A DNA stretch of 8,156 bases from Erysipelotrichaceae bacterium (GTDB lineage: Bacteria; Bacillota_I; Bacilli_A; Erysipelotrichales; Erysipelotrichaceae), in contig JABUSI010000388.1 in assembly GCA_021442745.1 (NCBI GenBank), forward strand, positions 1 through 8,156, in the 5' to 3' direction. The position numbers and the translations under genes are program-made. A model generated the notes under the pieces. The model saw only the letters and a list, made by a program, of their open reading frames with translations, had not been told where the DNA came from and searched no databases. Shown piece after piece: positions 1 through 5,281 of the stretch. Positions within the stretch are counted from its first letter, which is position 1. Every line of letters starts with the position of its first letter.

Positions 1-126
1 CCCCTGACGTACTTTCGCTTTCGCAGTTTTCCGGACAACACCGTTATGTACCAGAATCATGCCGATTTTATCGGCATTTTCACTTTCCTTGGCTTCCTTC
101 AGCCATTGATCAACCGATGGTTTCAT
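1..126 (-). CDS. MoaE-like protein, N-terminal part (cut by window edge)
   Basis: An open frame starts with ATG at 126-124 and runs off the left edge after 42 codons without a stop. The protein begins MKPSVDQWLKEAKE, continues through a KIGMILVHNGVVR stretch and then a basic KAKAKVRQG segment. From memory this resembles a small Firmicutes family usually labelled molybdenum cofactor biosynthesis protein MoaE, whose N-terminus has the same HNGVVR-x-T-x-KA-x-VR-x-G pattern. True MoaE is the large subunit of molybdopterin synthase, but whether this shorter family does that job is not established by anything seen here. The start lies 5 nt after the stop of the HAD phosphatase gene, so it is probably the last visible member of the same operon. 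The only purine-rich stretch upstream is a run of six G on the minus strand at 142-137, 10 nt from the ATG, so the ribosome site is not a standard one. The reading frame is secure; the family call is moderate. Confidence 0.55.
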   Translation of the reverse strand, partial: MKPSVDQWLKEAKESENADKIGMILVHNGVVRKTAKAKVRQG

Positions 127-131
127 ATTTT

Positions 132-941
132 TTACGCCCCCCGGATGGCTTCTGCCACCCCGCAATTATCACAGGACGCGACAACACGGTCGGCACATCG
201 CAATGCTTCCGGTTTCGCATTTCCCATCGCTACCGCTACTCCGGCATACCGTAACATCGGTACGTCATTGTTGTTGTCACCGATGGCCATGACTTCTTCT
301 TTACACAATCCCAGATATTCTGCCAATGCCTGCAAACCGTTTCCTTTGTTGGCACTGCAAACGTTATATTCCAGATTCGTCGGTTCCTGATACGACGTTT
401 CAAACGGTAAATGTGCCGTCAGGCGGATAGCCTCATCCCGTTGTTCGGTATTCTTGAAAAAGATGTTGATCTTACCGACCGGTTCCTCCCGGTTATCAAT
501 ATATTCCTTAATACTTGGTACCGGTGTACGCGTATCCCAGATCAGATACCGGAAAATACCGACCCCGTACGCATCCGGGTTGGCATAGCAATCCTTATCC
601 ACCGCCAGCATTTCCTCACTGAACACTTCAAACATCATGTCAAAATCTTCCAGCGTATGATACAACGTACGCACGTCATCCATACTCATCCTGTTGGAAT
701 ATATAATCTTCTTCTCTTTCAGATCCTTTACGAGTGCTCCGTTTCCCAAAATCGCATAGCGTACTTCCGGCAGCAACCGGTAAATCTCATCCATTTCCGC
801 TCCGATTCTGCCGGTCGCATACGCAAATTCCACGCCTTGGGCAACCGCTTCCCGTATCGCCTGTACATTTTCCTTCGGAAGCTTCTTTTCACTGTTTAAA
901 AGCGTTCCGTCCATATCGATTCCAATCAATCGTATTCCCAT
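132..941 (-). CDS. Cof-type HAD-IIB phosphatase
   Basis: This is a 269-residue cytosolic hydrolase of the haloacid dehalogenase superfamily, subclass IIB (Cof/YidA group). All core motifs are visible: motif I DMDGT at residues 9-13 (nucleophile D9, acid/base D11), motif II threonine T43 in YATGR, motif III lysine K199 in NKGNG, and motif IV GDNNND at 221-226. The cap domain, between roughly residues 85 and 190, sits between motifs II and III as expected for type IIB. Length is typical. Family members dephosphorylate small metabolites such as sugar phosphates, FMN or pyridoxal phosphate with Mg2+; the substrate cannot be read from the sequence. The ATG at 941-939 is preceded by TAGGAG about 8 nt upstream, and the azlD stop codon TAG is part of that ribosome site, so translation of the two genes is probably coupled. 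It is the fourth gene of the unit that starts with the MazG-like gene. The class assignment is firm; the physiological role is open. Confidence 0.93.
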   Translation of the reverse strand: MGIRLIGIDMDGTLLNSEKKLPKENVQAIREAVAQGVEFAYATGRIGAEMDEIYRLLPEVRYAILGNGALVKDLKEKKIIYSNRMSMDDVRTLYHTLEDFDMMFEVFSEEMLAVDKDCYANPDAYGVGIFRYLIWDTRTPVPSIKEYIDNREEPVGKINIFFKNTEQRDEAIRLTAHLPFETSYQEPTNLEYNVCSANKGNGLQALAEYLGLCKEEVMAIGDNNNDVPMLRYAGVAVAMGNAKPEALRCADRVVASCDNCGVAEAIRGA

Positions 942-950
942 ATTCTTCTC

Positions 951-1271
951 CTAAAACATCCGTAACACAATCATATACACTACCGTACCCAGGGAAATAC
1001 TGAGCAAGGTATTCCGTTTCCATACATGCAGCAATACAGTTGCCAGAACTCCGATTGCTTCCGGAATCCCGTACGGATAGGTAAAAACGGACACGGAATG
1101 CAGACAATACACAATCAGAAATCCCATAATCGCCGTCGGCAACACACCGGATAAATACGCAATCCATTTCGGGGTTGTCCCTTTGGAAAATACCAGGAAA
1201 ACAATCATCCGGGGCAGATAGGTGGCAGCTGCCATAATCCCGATTAACAATACCACTTCCGTCTTATTCAT
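951..1271 (-). CDS. azlD: AzlD-family branched-chain amino acid export subunit
   Basis: This is a small, very hydrophobic protein of 106 residues, the usual length for AzlD/YgaH. From the chosen start it reads MNKTEVVLLIGIMAAATYLPR, then two further hydrophobic stretches separated by short loops and a C-terminal pair of segments around GVLATVLLHVWKRN and SLGTVVYMIVLRMF; I count about four membrane spans. The early transmembrane segment with TYLPRM is characteristic of the family. With AzlC it is expected to form a membrane permease exporting branched-chain amino acids or analogues. The ATG at 1271-1269 is chosen over a longer frame beginning at 1316 because GGGAGG lies just upstream at ribosome-binding distance and because it gives the typical length. 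It overlaps the end of azlC by 8 nt. The substrate is inferred from the family, not from residues seen here. Confidence 0.88.
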   Translation of the reverse strand: MNKTEVVLLIGIMAAATYLPRMIVFLVFSKGTTPKWIAYLSGVLPTAIMGFLIVYCLHSVSVFTYPYGIPEAIGVLATVLLHVWKRNTLLSISLGTVVYMIVLRMF

Positions 1272-1956
1272 GGGAACCTCCCATCCGGTTTCTTCCAGCC
1301 AGTAACAGAACAACAATCAGTACCAGGGATACCAGAATGTACTGATCCGGCACAGCAACCAGACACACCACCGGCACAAACAAGCCGACCAGTGCCGGAC
1401 GATGATCCTTACTGTTTAACCATTGGTCCACAAAGATTGTCACAAACAACGCCGTTAACACAAAATCCATTCCCGTCGTATCAAACTGCAGCATCGATCC
1501 CAGCACATTACCGAAGCACGTAGCTCCGATCCAGTACAAATGATCCAGGATCGCAATAGCCATCTTGAAATCCGTATCGTCGATGTCTTCCGGTGTCTGT
1601 ACCCCGCAATGCAAAGAAAACGTTTCATCCGTCATCCAGAAAGCTAAAAGCCACTTCTTCCATCCGGCTTTCTTGTACGGTTCCACCATCGTAATCCCGT
1701 ATACAATGTGTCTGGCATTGATGACCAGTGACAGCACAAAGGATGAAATCGGTTCGAACACTTTGGTGATTAAATCGAGCTGAACATATTGCAACGAACC
1801 GGCAAATATCAGAAGACTGCTTAAAAACGTTACAAGCAACCCGCATCCTCTTTCGTGCATCAGAAAACCATACGCCATTCCCAATACCAGATATCCCGCA
1901 AATACCGGAACCGTATGCGGCAAAGCAGCCTTAAACGCCTTACGCATCCTATTCAT
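1264..1956 (-). CDS. azlC: AzlC-family branched-chain amino acid export subunit
   Basis: This is a polytopic membrane protein of 230 residues from the chosen ATG. Family hallmarks are visible: FAGSLQYVQL near residue 50, NARHIVYG near residue 80, WMTDETFSL near residue 110, and several long hydrophobic segments, the last ending in LVSLVLIVVLLLAG before a short polar tail. It is the large subunit of the AzlCD/YgaZH-type exporter; in Bacillus subtilis loss of control of azlCD gives resistance to 4-azaleucine. Three starts are possible: GTG at 1989, ATG at 1956 and ATG at 1947. I prefer 1956. None has a clear ribosome site, but 1956 overlaps the MazG-like stop by 8 nt in exactly the arrangement seen at the azlC/azlD junction, which suggests translational coupling. 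No transcription factor gene of the Lrp type lies next to it in this window. Confidence 0.9.
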   Translation of the reverse strand: MNRMRKAFKAALPHTVPVFAGYLVLGMAYGFLMHERGCGLLVTFLSSLLIFAGSLQYVQLDLITKVFEPISSFVLSLVINARHIVYGITMVEPYKKAGWKKWLLAFWMTDETFSLHCGVQTPEDIDDTDFKMAIAILDHLYWIGATCFGNVLGSMLQFDTTGMDFVLTALFVTIFVDQWLNSKDHRPALVGLFVPVVCLVAVPDQYILVSLVLIVVLLLAGRNRMGGSHE

Positions 1957-2284
1957 GACGATTGATGCTGTCCGCTGCCCGGAAGGCACCCGTAGGGAAC
2001 CGCTTGCTTAGTTTTTCCACGTTATACAAGGCGATATCTTCCAGGGTAATTCCTAATCCGCTGGCGGTACAGCAGATATACCATAAAACATCCCCCAGTT
2101 CGTCCTTTAACTTCTCTTCATTCAGTTCATGCCCCTGAAACATATGTTTTTTAACAAGATCGGCACATTCCCCGCTCTCTCCGGCTAATCCCAGAACCCC
2201 GTTCAATACGGCATTCTGTTTTCCGGCATCACTGGTCAGGGACCAGGCAAACTGCTGATACTCGTTCATCGTAATTTTACTCAT
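1949..2284 (-). CDS. MazG-like nucleotide pyrophosphohydrolase
   Basis: This is an all-helical protein of 111 residues with the metal-binding signature of the MazG/dUTPase-like NTP pyrophosphohydrolases: E36-x-x-E39 in GESGEC and E62-x-x-D65 in ELGDVLWY, on two helices that would hold Mg2+. The C-terminal KLSKRFPTG...DSINR stretch matches the single-domain, phage-like MazG-like branch rather than the two-domain MazG. Such enzymes cleave (d)NTPs, often non-canonical ones, to the monophosphate and pyrophosphate; the preferred nucleotide cannot be told here. The start at 2284 is chosen over an upstream frame from 2305 because GGAGG sits 7 nt before it and the family normally begins close to this point. 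It is the first gene of the operon that continues into azlC, azlD, the HAD phosphatase and the MoaE-like gene. Its last two codons and stop, CAT GAA TAG, contain the start codon of azlC. Confidence 0.85.
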   Translation of the reverse strand: MSKITMNEYQQFAWSLTSDAGKQNAVLNGVLGLAGESGECADLVKKHMFQGHELNEEKLKDELGDVLWYICCTASGLGITLEDIALYNVEKLSKRFPTGAFRAADSINRHE

Positions 2285-2309
2285 ACCAAAACCTCCAGAT
2301 AACAAAGCG

Positions 2310-2318
2310 ATTATACCA
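2310..2318 (-). promoter_or_regulatory. Extended -10 promoter of the MazG-like/azlCD operon
   Basis: On the minus strand a perfect TATAAT (2315-2310) is preceded by TGG, giving the extended -10 element TGnTATAAT. It is the first promoter-like element upstream of the ATG at 2284, with 25 nt in between, leaving room for a leader carrying the GGAGG site. The -35 position (about 2333-2338, GCACAA) is poor and falls inside the terminator hairpin of the preceding gene. An extended -10 can work without a good -35, which is why I still call it. Confidence 0.55.
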
Positions 2319-2319
2319 C

Positions 2320-2343
2320 AAAAAAGGACACATTGTGCCCTTT
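2320..2343 (-). terminator. Rho-independent terminator of the 4Fe-4S protein gene
   Basis: Read on the minus strand, AAAGGGCAC (2343-2335) pairs with GTGTCCTTT (2331-2323) across a 3-nt AAT loop, including one G-U pair, and runs into a tract of six T (2325-2320). The stem begins inside the stop codon of the upstream gene (2344-2342). It separates the 4Fe-4S gene from the MazG-like operon. Confidence 0.75.
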
Positions 2344-2962
2344 ACTCCGTTTCAAACCGGCATTCTTCCTTTCCCGTATTGTCCAGTACAATCGTTGTAA
2401 ACGGAATGTTTTTTCCGCTCTGACCAATCGCATTCTGTATTGCCTTCTGCAACCCCTGACAACACGGTACCGTCATCCGCAATAAGGTAATGGATTTCAC
2501 GTTATGCTGCTTAAACAGGATGGAAAACCAGATTTGGTACTGAAACGCATCCAGTTTCGGACAACCGATCACAACCAGACGATCCCCGATATACTGTTCA
2601 GACAGGTTTTTACATACATAGCCGCAGCAATCCGCTGCCACAACCAGATCTTCCCCGTCAAACCGGTCCGTATCCGGATTGACTAACCGGATCTGTACCG
2701 GCCAGCGGTTTTTCTCCCGTTTCAGTTTTCGCATATGTTCCAGCGTCGCTTCGTGGTCATACTCTTCCGCTTCCCGCTGAATGATCCGGATAGCATCGGC
2801 AGGACAAGCCGGTAAACAATCTCCCAATCCGTCACAATAATCGTCTTTGATCAGTTTCGCCTTCCCGTTTACCATCGCAATCGCACCTTCGTGACAAATG
2901 CTTGCACACTTCCCGCAACCGGTACATTTTTCTTCCTCAATGTATACAATGTTTCGTTTCAT
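2342..2962 (-). CDS. 4Fe-4S dicluster ferredoxin-like protein with C-terminal Cys-rich domain
   Basis: This is a 206-residue cytosolic iron-sulfur protein. The first cluster motif is complete: C13-x2-C16-x2-C19-x3-C23. The second is CDGLGDCLPACP with C43, C49 and C53, so the usual middle cysteine is replaced by a longer loop; I recall this CDGLG form as normal for the family. A REAEEYD linker near residue 63 follows, then a domain beginning WPVQIRLV (residue 87) with conserved-looking cysteines in ADCCGYVC (112, 113, 117), VIGCPK (134) and VPCC (167, 168). This layout matches a protein found in many anaerobes, annotated only as 4Fe-4S binding or ferredoxin; its reaction is not known to me. 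It probably transfers electrons or senses redox state. The ATG at 2962 is preferred over a GTG at 2971 because GGGTGA lies 5 nt upstream of it. The gene stands alone between two terminators. Domain call firm, function unknown. Confidence 0.85.
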   Translation of the reverse strand: MKRNIVYIEEEKCTGCGKCASICHEGAIAMVNGKAKLIKDDYCDGLGDCLPACPADAIRIIQREAEEYDHEATLEHMRKLKREKNRWPVQIRLVNPDTDRFDGEDLVVAADCCGYVCKNLSEQYIGDRLVVIGCPKLDAFQYQIWFSILFKQHNVKSITLLRMTVPCCQGLQKAIQNAIGQSGKNIPFTTIVLDNTGKEECRFETE

Positions 2963-2979
2963 ACCATTCACCCGTACTT

Positions 2980-2985
2980 ATTATA
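2980..2985 (-). promoter_or_regulatory. Possible -10 box of the 4Fe-4S protein gene
   Basis: A perfect TATAAT on the minus strand lies 17 nt before the ATG at 2962. The expected transcription start, about 7 nt further on, would fall at the GGGTGA ribosome site, giving a leader of about 10 nt. The -35 region would lie inside the terminator of the upstream ATPase gene and has no good match, so this is a weak call. It is supported mainly by the same spacing before csoR and the GNAT gene. Confidence 0.4.
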
Positions 2986-2987
2986 CG

Positions 2988-3012
2988 AAAAAAAGGCTTC
3001 CGAAGAAGCCTT
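2988..3012 (-). terminator. Rho-independent terminator of the HerA/DUF853-like ATPase gene
   Basis: On the minus strand AAGGCTTC (3012-3005) pairs perfectly with GAAGCCTT (3000-2993) around the stable tetraloop TTCG (3004-3001), followed by a run of T (2994-2988). It begins 8 nt after the ATPase stop codon at 3023-3021. This is a textbook intrinsic terminator. Confidence 0.9.
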
Positions 3013-3020
3013 ATTCTTAC

Positions 3021-4568
3021 TTATTTCTTCAATACGTCAAACAATCCGCGAGTCAACGTCTTACCGACTTCGCCACCCAGCGTACTGATGACACTGTTCG
3101 CAGCCTTTTCCAACGGAGACTTGGTACTCTTCTTTCCACCCGTCAGACTCTTTACCAGGTCCTTAGCGGTTTCTCTTGTCAGAGTACTTGCGGCATTGGT
3201 CAATGCCCGTTCACCGACAGACTTCTTGGAAGAAGTCTTCTTTGTCGCCTTGGCAGCAGCTTCCGCTTCGGCTTCTTCTGCTTCCTGAGCTCTTGCTTCC
3301 TGCAATACTTCGTATGCAGATTCCGGATCCACGGTATTGTCATACTTTTCTTTCAGTTCGCAGCTGGAAATGATTACATTCCGGCGATCGTCTTCAATGG
3401 AAGACATACCGCTTTGCGGCGGACAAATCGTTGTCCGTTCAACAATATTCGGACGTCCTTCTTCATCCAGGCAGGAAACCAAAGCTTCCCCGGTCTTCAA
3501 TTCGGACAAAACATCGCTTGTTTTGAACGCCGGATTGGCACGGAAACTGTCAGCAGATGCCTTGACAACACGCAATTCGGCAGGTGTATATGCCCGCAAT
3601 GCATGCTGAATACGGTTACTCAACTGTGCCAATACGGTATCCGGGATATCCGTAGGGTTCTGGCTGATGAAGAAAATACCGACACCTTTGGAACGGATCA
3701 GCTTGACTACGGTTTCAATCTTGGAAACCAACGCAGTCGGAGCATCCTTGAACAACAGGTGTGCTTCATCAAAGAAGAATACCATCTTTGGCTTGTCCAC
3801 GTCACCGACTTCCGGTAAGTTTTCATACAATTCACTCAGCATCCACAGCATGAACGTAGAGTACAAAAGCGGATAATGAATCAATTCGCGGCAATCCAGA
3901 ATATTGACATATCCTCTGCCGTCATAATCGTTCGCAAACCAGTCCTTAATGTCAAAGCTTGGTTCTCCGAAGAAAATGTTTCCGCCGTCATCTTCCAGTT
4001 GCAGCATCGCTCTCTGGATGGCACCGATACTCTGTTTGGAAACGTTACCGTACTTTTCGGTATATTCGCTGTTATGTTCCCCGACATACTGAATCATAGC
4101 CCGTAAATCCTTCAGATCGGACAACAGCAAGCCGTTGTCATCGGCAATACGGAATACGATATTCAATACACCCTGCTGAACTTCCGTCAATCCCATCAGA
4201 CGGGACAACAGCTGCGGACCCATTTCGGAAATGGAAGCACGTACCGGATGTCCGCCCTTCTGCAATACGTCAAAGAACCGAACCGGGAATGCCTTTACAT
4301 CAAAGCCTTCCAGACCCATCTTTTCAATACGGCCGGAAATCGTTTCGAGATTTCCCTTCTTGCACATACCGGCAATATCACCCTTGACGTCAGCCAGAAA
4401 TACAGGAACACCCAGTTCACTGAAACCTTCGGCAATGACTTCCAGCGTAATGGTTTTACCGGTACCCGTAGCACCGGCAATCAAACCGTGACGATTTGTC
4501 ATATTCGGCAATAAATACACTTCTTTTGCGTCGGCCTTACCTAGCAAAATACGATTGTCTTTAATCAT
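3021..4568 (-). CDS. HerA-like/DUF853 (YjgR family) P-loop ATPase
   Basis: This is a 515-residue cytosolic ATPase of the HerA/FtsK class, DUF853 branch (E. coli YjgR type, about 500 residues). The Walker A motif GATGTGKT is at residues 32-39 and Walker B MVFFFDEAH at 262-270, with the acidic pair D267-E268. A sensor-like ISQNPTDIPDTVLAQLSNR stretch follows about 35-40 residues later, where this class places its arginine finger. Between them are the family segments LADVKGDIAG (58-67) and SEMGPQLLSRLMGL (114-127). After about residue 415 the chain becomes Ala/Glu/Lys-rich, probably coiled coil or disordered, and ends in a basic-amphipathic tail (GLFDVLKK). The function of YjgR-type proteins is not settled; DNA translocation is inferred from homology to HerA. 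The ATG at 4568 has AAGGAG about 9 nt upstream. It is a single-gene unit with its own promoter region and terminator, and no nurA or nuclease gene is adjacent in this window. Confidence 0.92.
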   Translation of the reverse strand: MIKDNRILLGKADAKEVYLLPNMTNRHGLIAGATGTGKTITLEVIAEGFSELGVPVFLADVKGDIAGMCKKGNLETISGRIEKMGLEGFDVKAFPVRFFDVLQKGGHPVRASISEMGPQLLSRLMGLTEVQQGVLNIVFRIADDNGLLLSDLKDLRAMIQYVGEHNSEYTEKYGNVSKQSIGAIQRAMLQLEDDGGNIFFGEPSFDIKDWFANDYDGRGYVNILDCRELIHYPLLYSTFMLWMLSELYENLPEVGDVDKPKMVFFFDEAHLLFKDAPTALVSKIETVVKLIRSKGVGIFFISQNPTDIPDTVLAQLSNRIQHALRAYTPAELRVVKASADSFRANPAFKTSDVLSELKTGEALVSCLDEEGRPNIVERTTICPPQSGMSSIEDDRRNVIISSCELKEKYDNTVDPESAYEVLQEARAQEAEEAEAEAAAKATKKTSSKKSVGERALTNAASTLTRETAKDLVKSLTGGKKSTKSPLEKAANSVISTLGGEVGKTLTRGLFDVLKK

Positions 4569-4585
4569 GTTTATCTTCTCCTTGT

Positions 4586-4601
4586 CATGTAATCATGTAA
4601 T
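4586..4601 (-). repeat. Two tandem copies of ATTACATG in the ATPase leader
   Basis: On the minus strand the 8-mer ATTACATG occurs twice without a gap, between the -10 box (4614-4609) and the AAGGAG ribosome site of the ATPase gene. Each copy contains an ATG. The first opens a three-codon frame (ATG ATT ACA then TGA) and the second a four-codon frame that stops just before the true start. Neither has a ribosome site, so translation of these is unlikely. The function is unknown and the repeat may be chance. Confidence 0.6.
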
Positions 4602-4603
4602 TA

Positions 4604-4631
4604 GATATATTATAGTGTAACCAGGTCTCAA
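4604..4631 (-). promoter_or_regulatory. Probable promoter of the HerA/DUF853-like ATPase gene
   Basis: The minus strand here holds TTGAGA (4631-4626) and a TATAAT (4614-4609), but these are only 11 nt apart. The overlapping hexamer TATATC (4609-4604) stands at 16 nt from TTGAGA. Either the TTGAGA/TATATC pair or TATAAT alone could serve; the exact start is therefore uncertain. The region is AT-rich and shared with the divergent GNAT promoter. Confidence 0.45.
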
Positions 4632-4664
4632 AAATATAGTATTTTCTAAAAGAAAACATACTTT

Positions 4665-4693
4665 TTTACTTATTTTTCCGTTTCCTATATACT
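4665..4693 (+). promoter_or_regulatory. Probable promoter of the GNAT acetyltransferase gene
   Basis: TTTACT (4665-4670) and TATACT (4688-4693) are separated by exactly 17 nt, the optimal spacing. The ATG at 4711 follows the -10 box after 17 nt and AGGTGA (4701-4706) serves as ribosome site, so the leader would be only about 11 nt. It diverges from the ATPase promoter in the same 142-nt gap. Confidence 0.55.
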
Positions 4694-4710
4694 ATTGATG
4701 AGGTGAATCT

Positions 4711-5268
4711 ATGAATTTAACGAAAATTACGGAACAATACCCATATTTAGAAGAGGTCACACAATGCGGATCGGAAGCGTTTCCCCCGGAAGAATACATT
4801 GAGTTCCCGTTGCAATTAAAACTTTCCAAAACCGGTGAATACGACCTGCTGGCCATTGAAGAGGACGGAAAATTCATCGGCTTCTTCGGTTTATTCAAAG
4901 ACGAAACAATGGCCTATCTGTTCTACTTTGCGATTGCCAAAGCCCATCGCTGCAAAGGATACGGTTCCAGGGCCCTGCAACTGCTAAAGGAATACTACCC
5001 GCATACCATCGTTGTCGATTTTGAACGCGTGGACGAAAAGTATGACAACTACAGACAACGGCTGCACCGCCGCGGATTCTATATGCGAAACGGCTTTGTT
5101 CCTTCCGGAATGTACGTCAACTACCTCGATATGGATTTTGATTTGTATGTCATCGGAACGTGGGATGCACAGCATTACTGCCGGTTATTCCAATGTGCTT
5201 CCGACTTGTTATCCGATATCACCGGATGGACCGGATTTACGTTTACACTTTATCCCGACAAGGCGTAA
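4711..5268 (+). CDS. GNAT family N-acetyltransferase
   Basis: This is a 185-residue cytosolic protein with the GNAT fold. The acetyl-CoA-binding signature R80-C-K-G83-Y-G85 lies in AKAHRCKGYGSRAL, after the core strand YLFYFAIA (69-76). The preceding KFIGFFGLF (54-62) forms the hairpin strands usual in this family, and RRGFYMRNGF (120-129) is the C-terminal strand-turn typical of GNAT proteins related to small-molecule or peptide acetylation. Length is normal. The acceptor substrate cannot be deduced; small GNATs of this kind act on amines, antibiotics or protein termini. The start is well supported by AGGTGA 4 nt upstream and by a promoter-like pair before it. It is the only plus-strand gene, transcribed alone and convergently with copA, whose stop codon lies 1 nt beyond its own. 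Confidence 0.85.
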   Translation: MNLTKITEQYPYLEEVTQCGSEAFPPEEYIEFPLQLKLSKTGEYDLLAIEEDGKFIGFFGLFKDETMAYLFYFAIAKAHRCKGYGSRALQLLKEYYPHTIVVDFERVDEKYDNYRQRLHRRGFYMRNGFVPSGMYVNYLDMDFDLYVIGTWDAQHYCRLFQCASDLLSDITGWTGFTFTLYPDKA

Positions 5269-5281
5269 TTTACGCCTTTTT
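5260..5281 (+). terminator. Terminator palindrome shared by the GNAT gene and copA ends
   Basis: The 19-mer AAGGCGTAATTTACGCCTT (5260-5278) is a perfect inverted repeat with a single central base, and TTTTT (5277-5281) follows on the plus strand, so it should terminate the GNAT transcript. In the minus direction no T-tract follows, so termination of copA here would be weak. Both genes end inside it: AAG GCG TAA is the last coding triplet set on each strand. Confidence 0.75.

Noticed and set aside
411..899. Plus-strand open frame of 162 codons opposite the HAD phosphatase gene
   Set aside because: It lies antisense within a gene with all HAD motifs intact; no ribosome site or family resemblance.
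951..1316. Longer azlD starting at 1316
   Set aside because: The extra 15 residues overlap azlC further and have no ribosome site, whereas the ATG at 1271 has GGGAGG upstream and gives the usual protein length.
2898..3818. Plus-strand open frame of 306 codons opposite the ATPase and 4Fe-4S genes
   Set aside because: It runs antisense across a terminator and the 3' half of a clear ATPase gene. The translation is rich in Cys, Arg and Phe, as expected for a shadow frame.
3021..4568. HerA-like ATPase as part of a defence system (HerA-NurA or HerA-SIR2 type)
   Set aside because: No nuclease, SIR2 or other effector gene is next to it. It has its own terminator, and the sequence fits the widespread DUF853/YjgR branch rather than defence-associated HerA.
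4569..4710. Riboswitch or small RNA in the divergent gap
   Set aside because: The 142 nt are AT-rich and largely accounted for by two promoters and leaders. I see no conserved aptamer-like structure or terminator hairpin.
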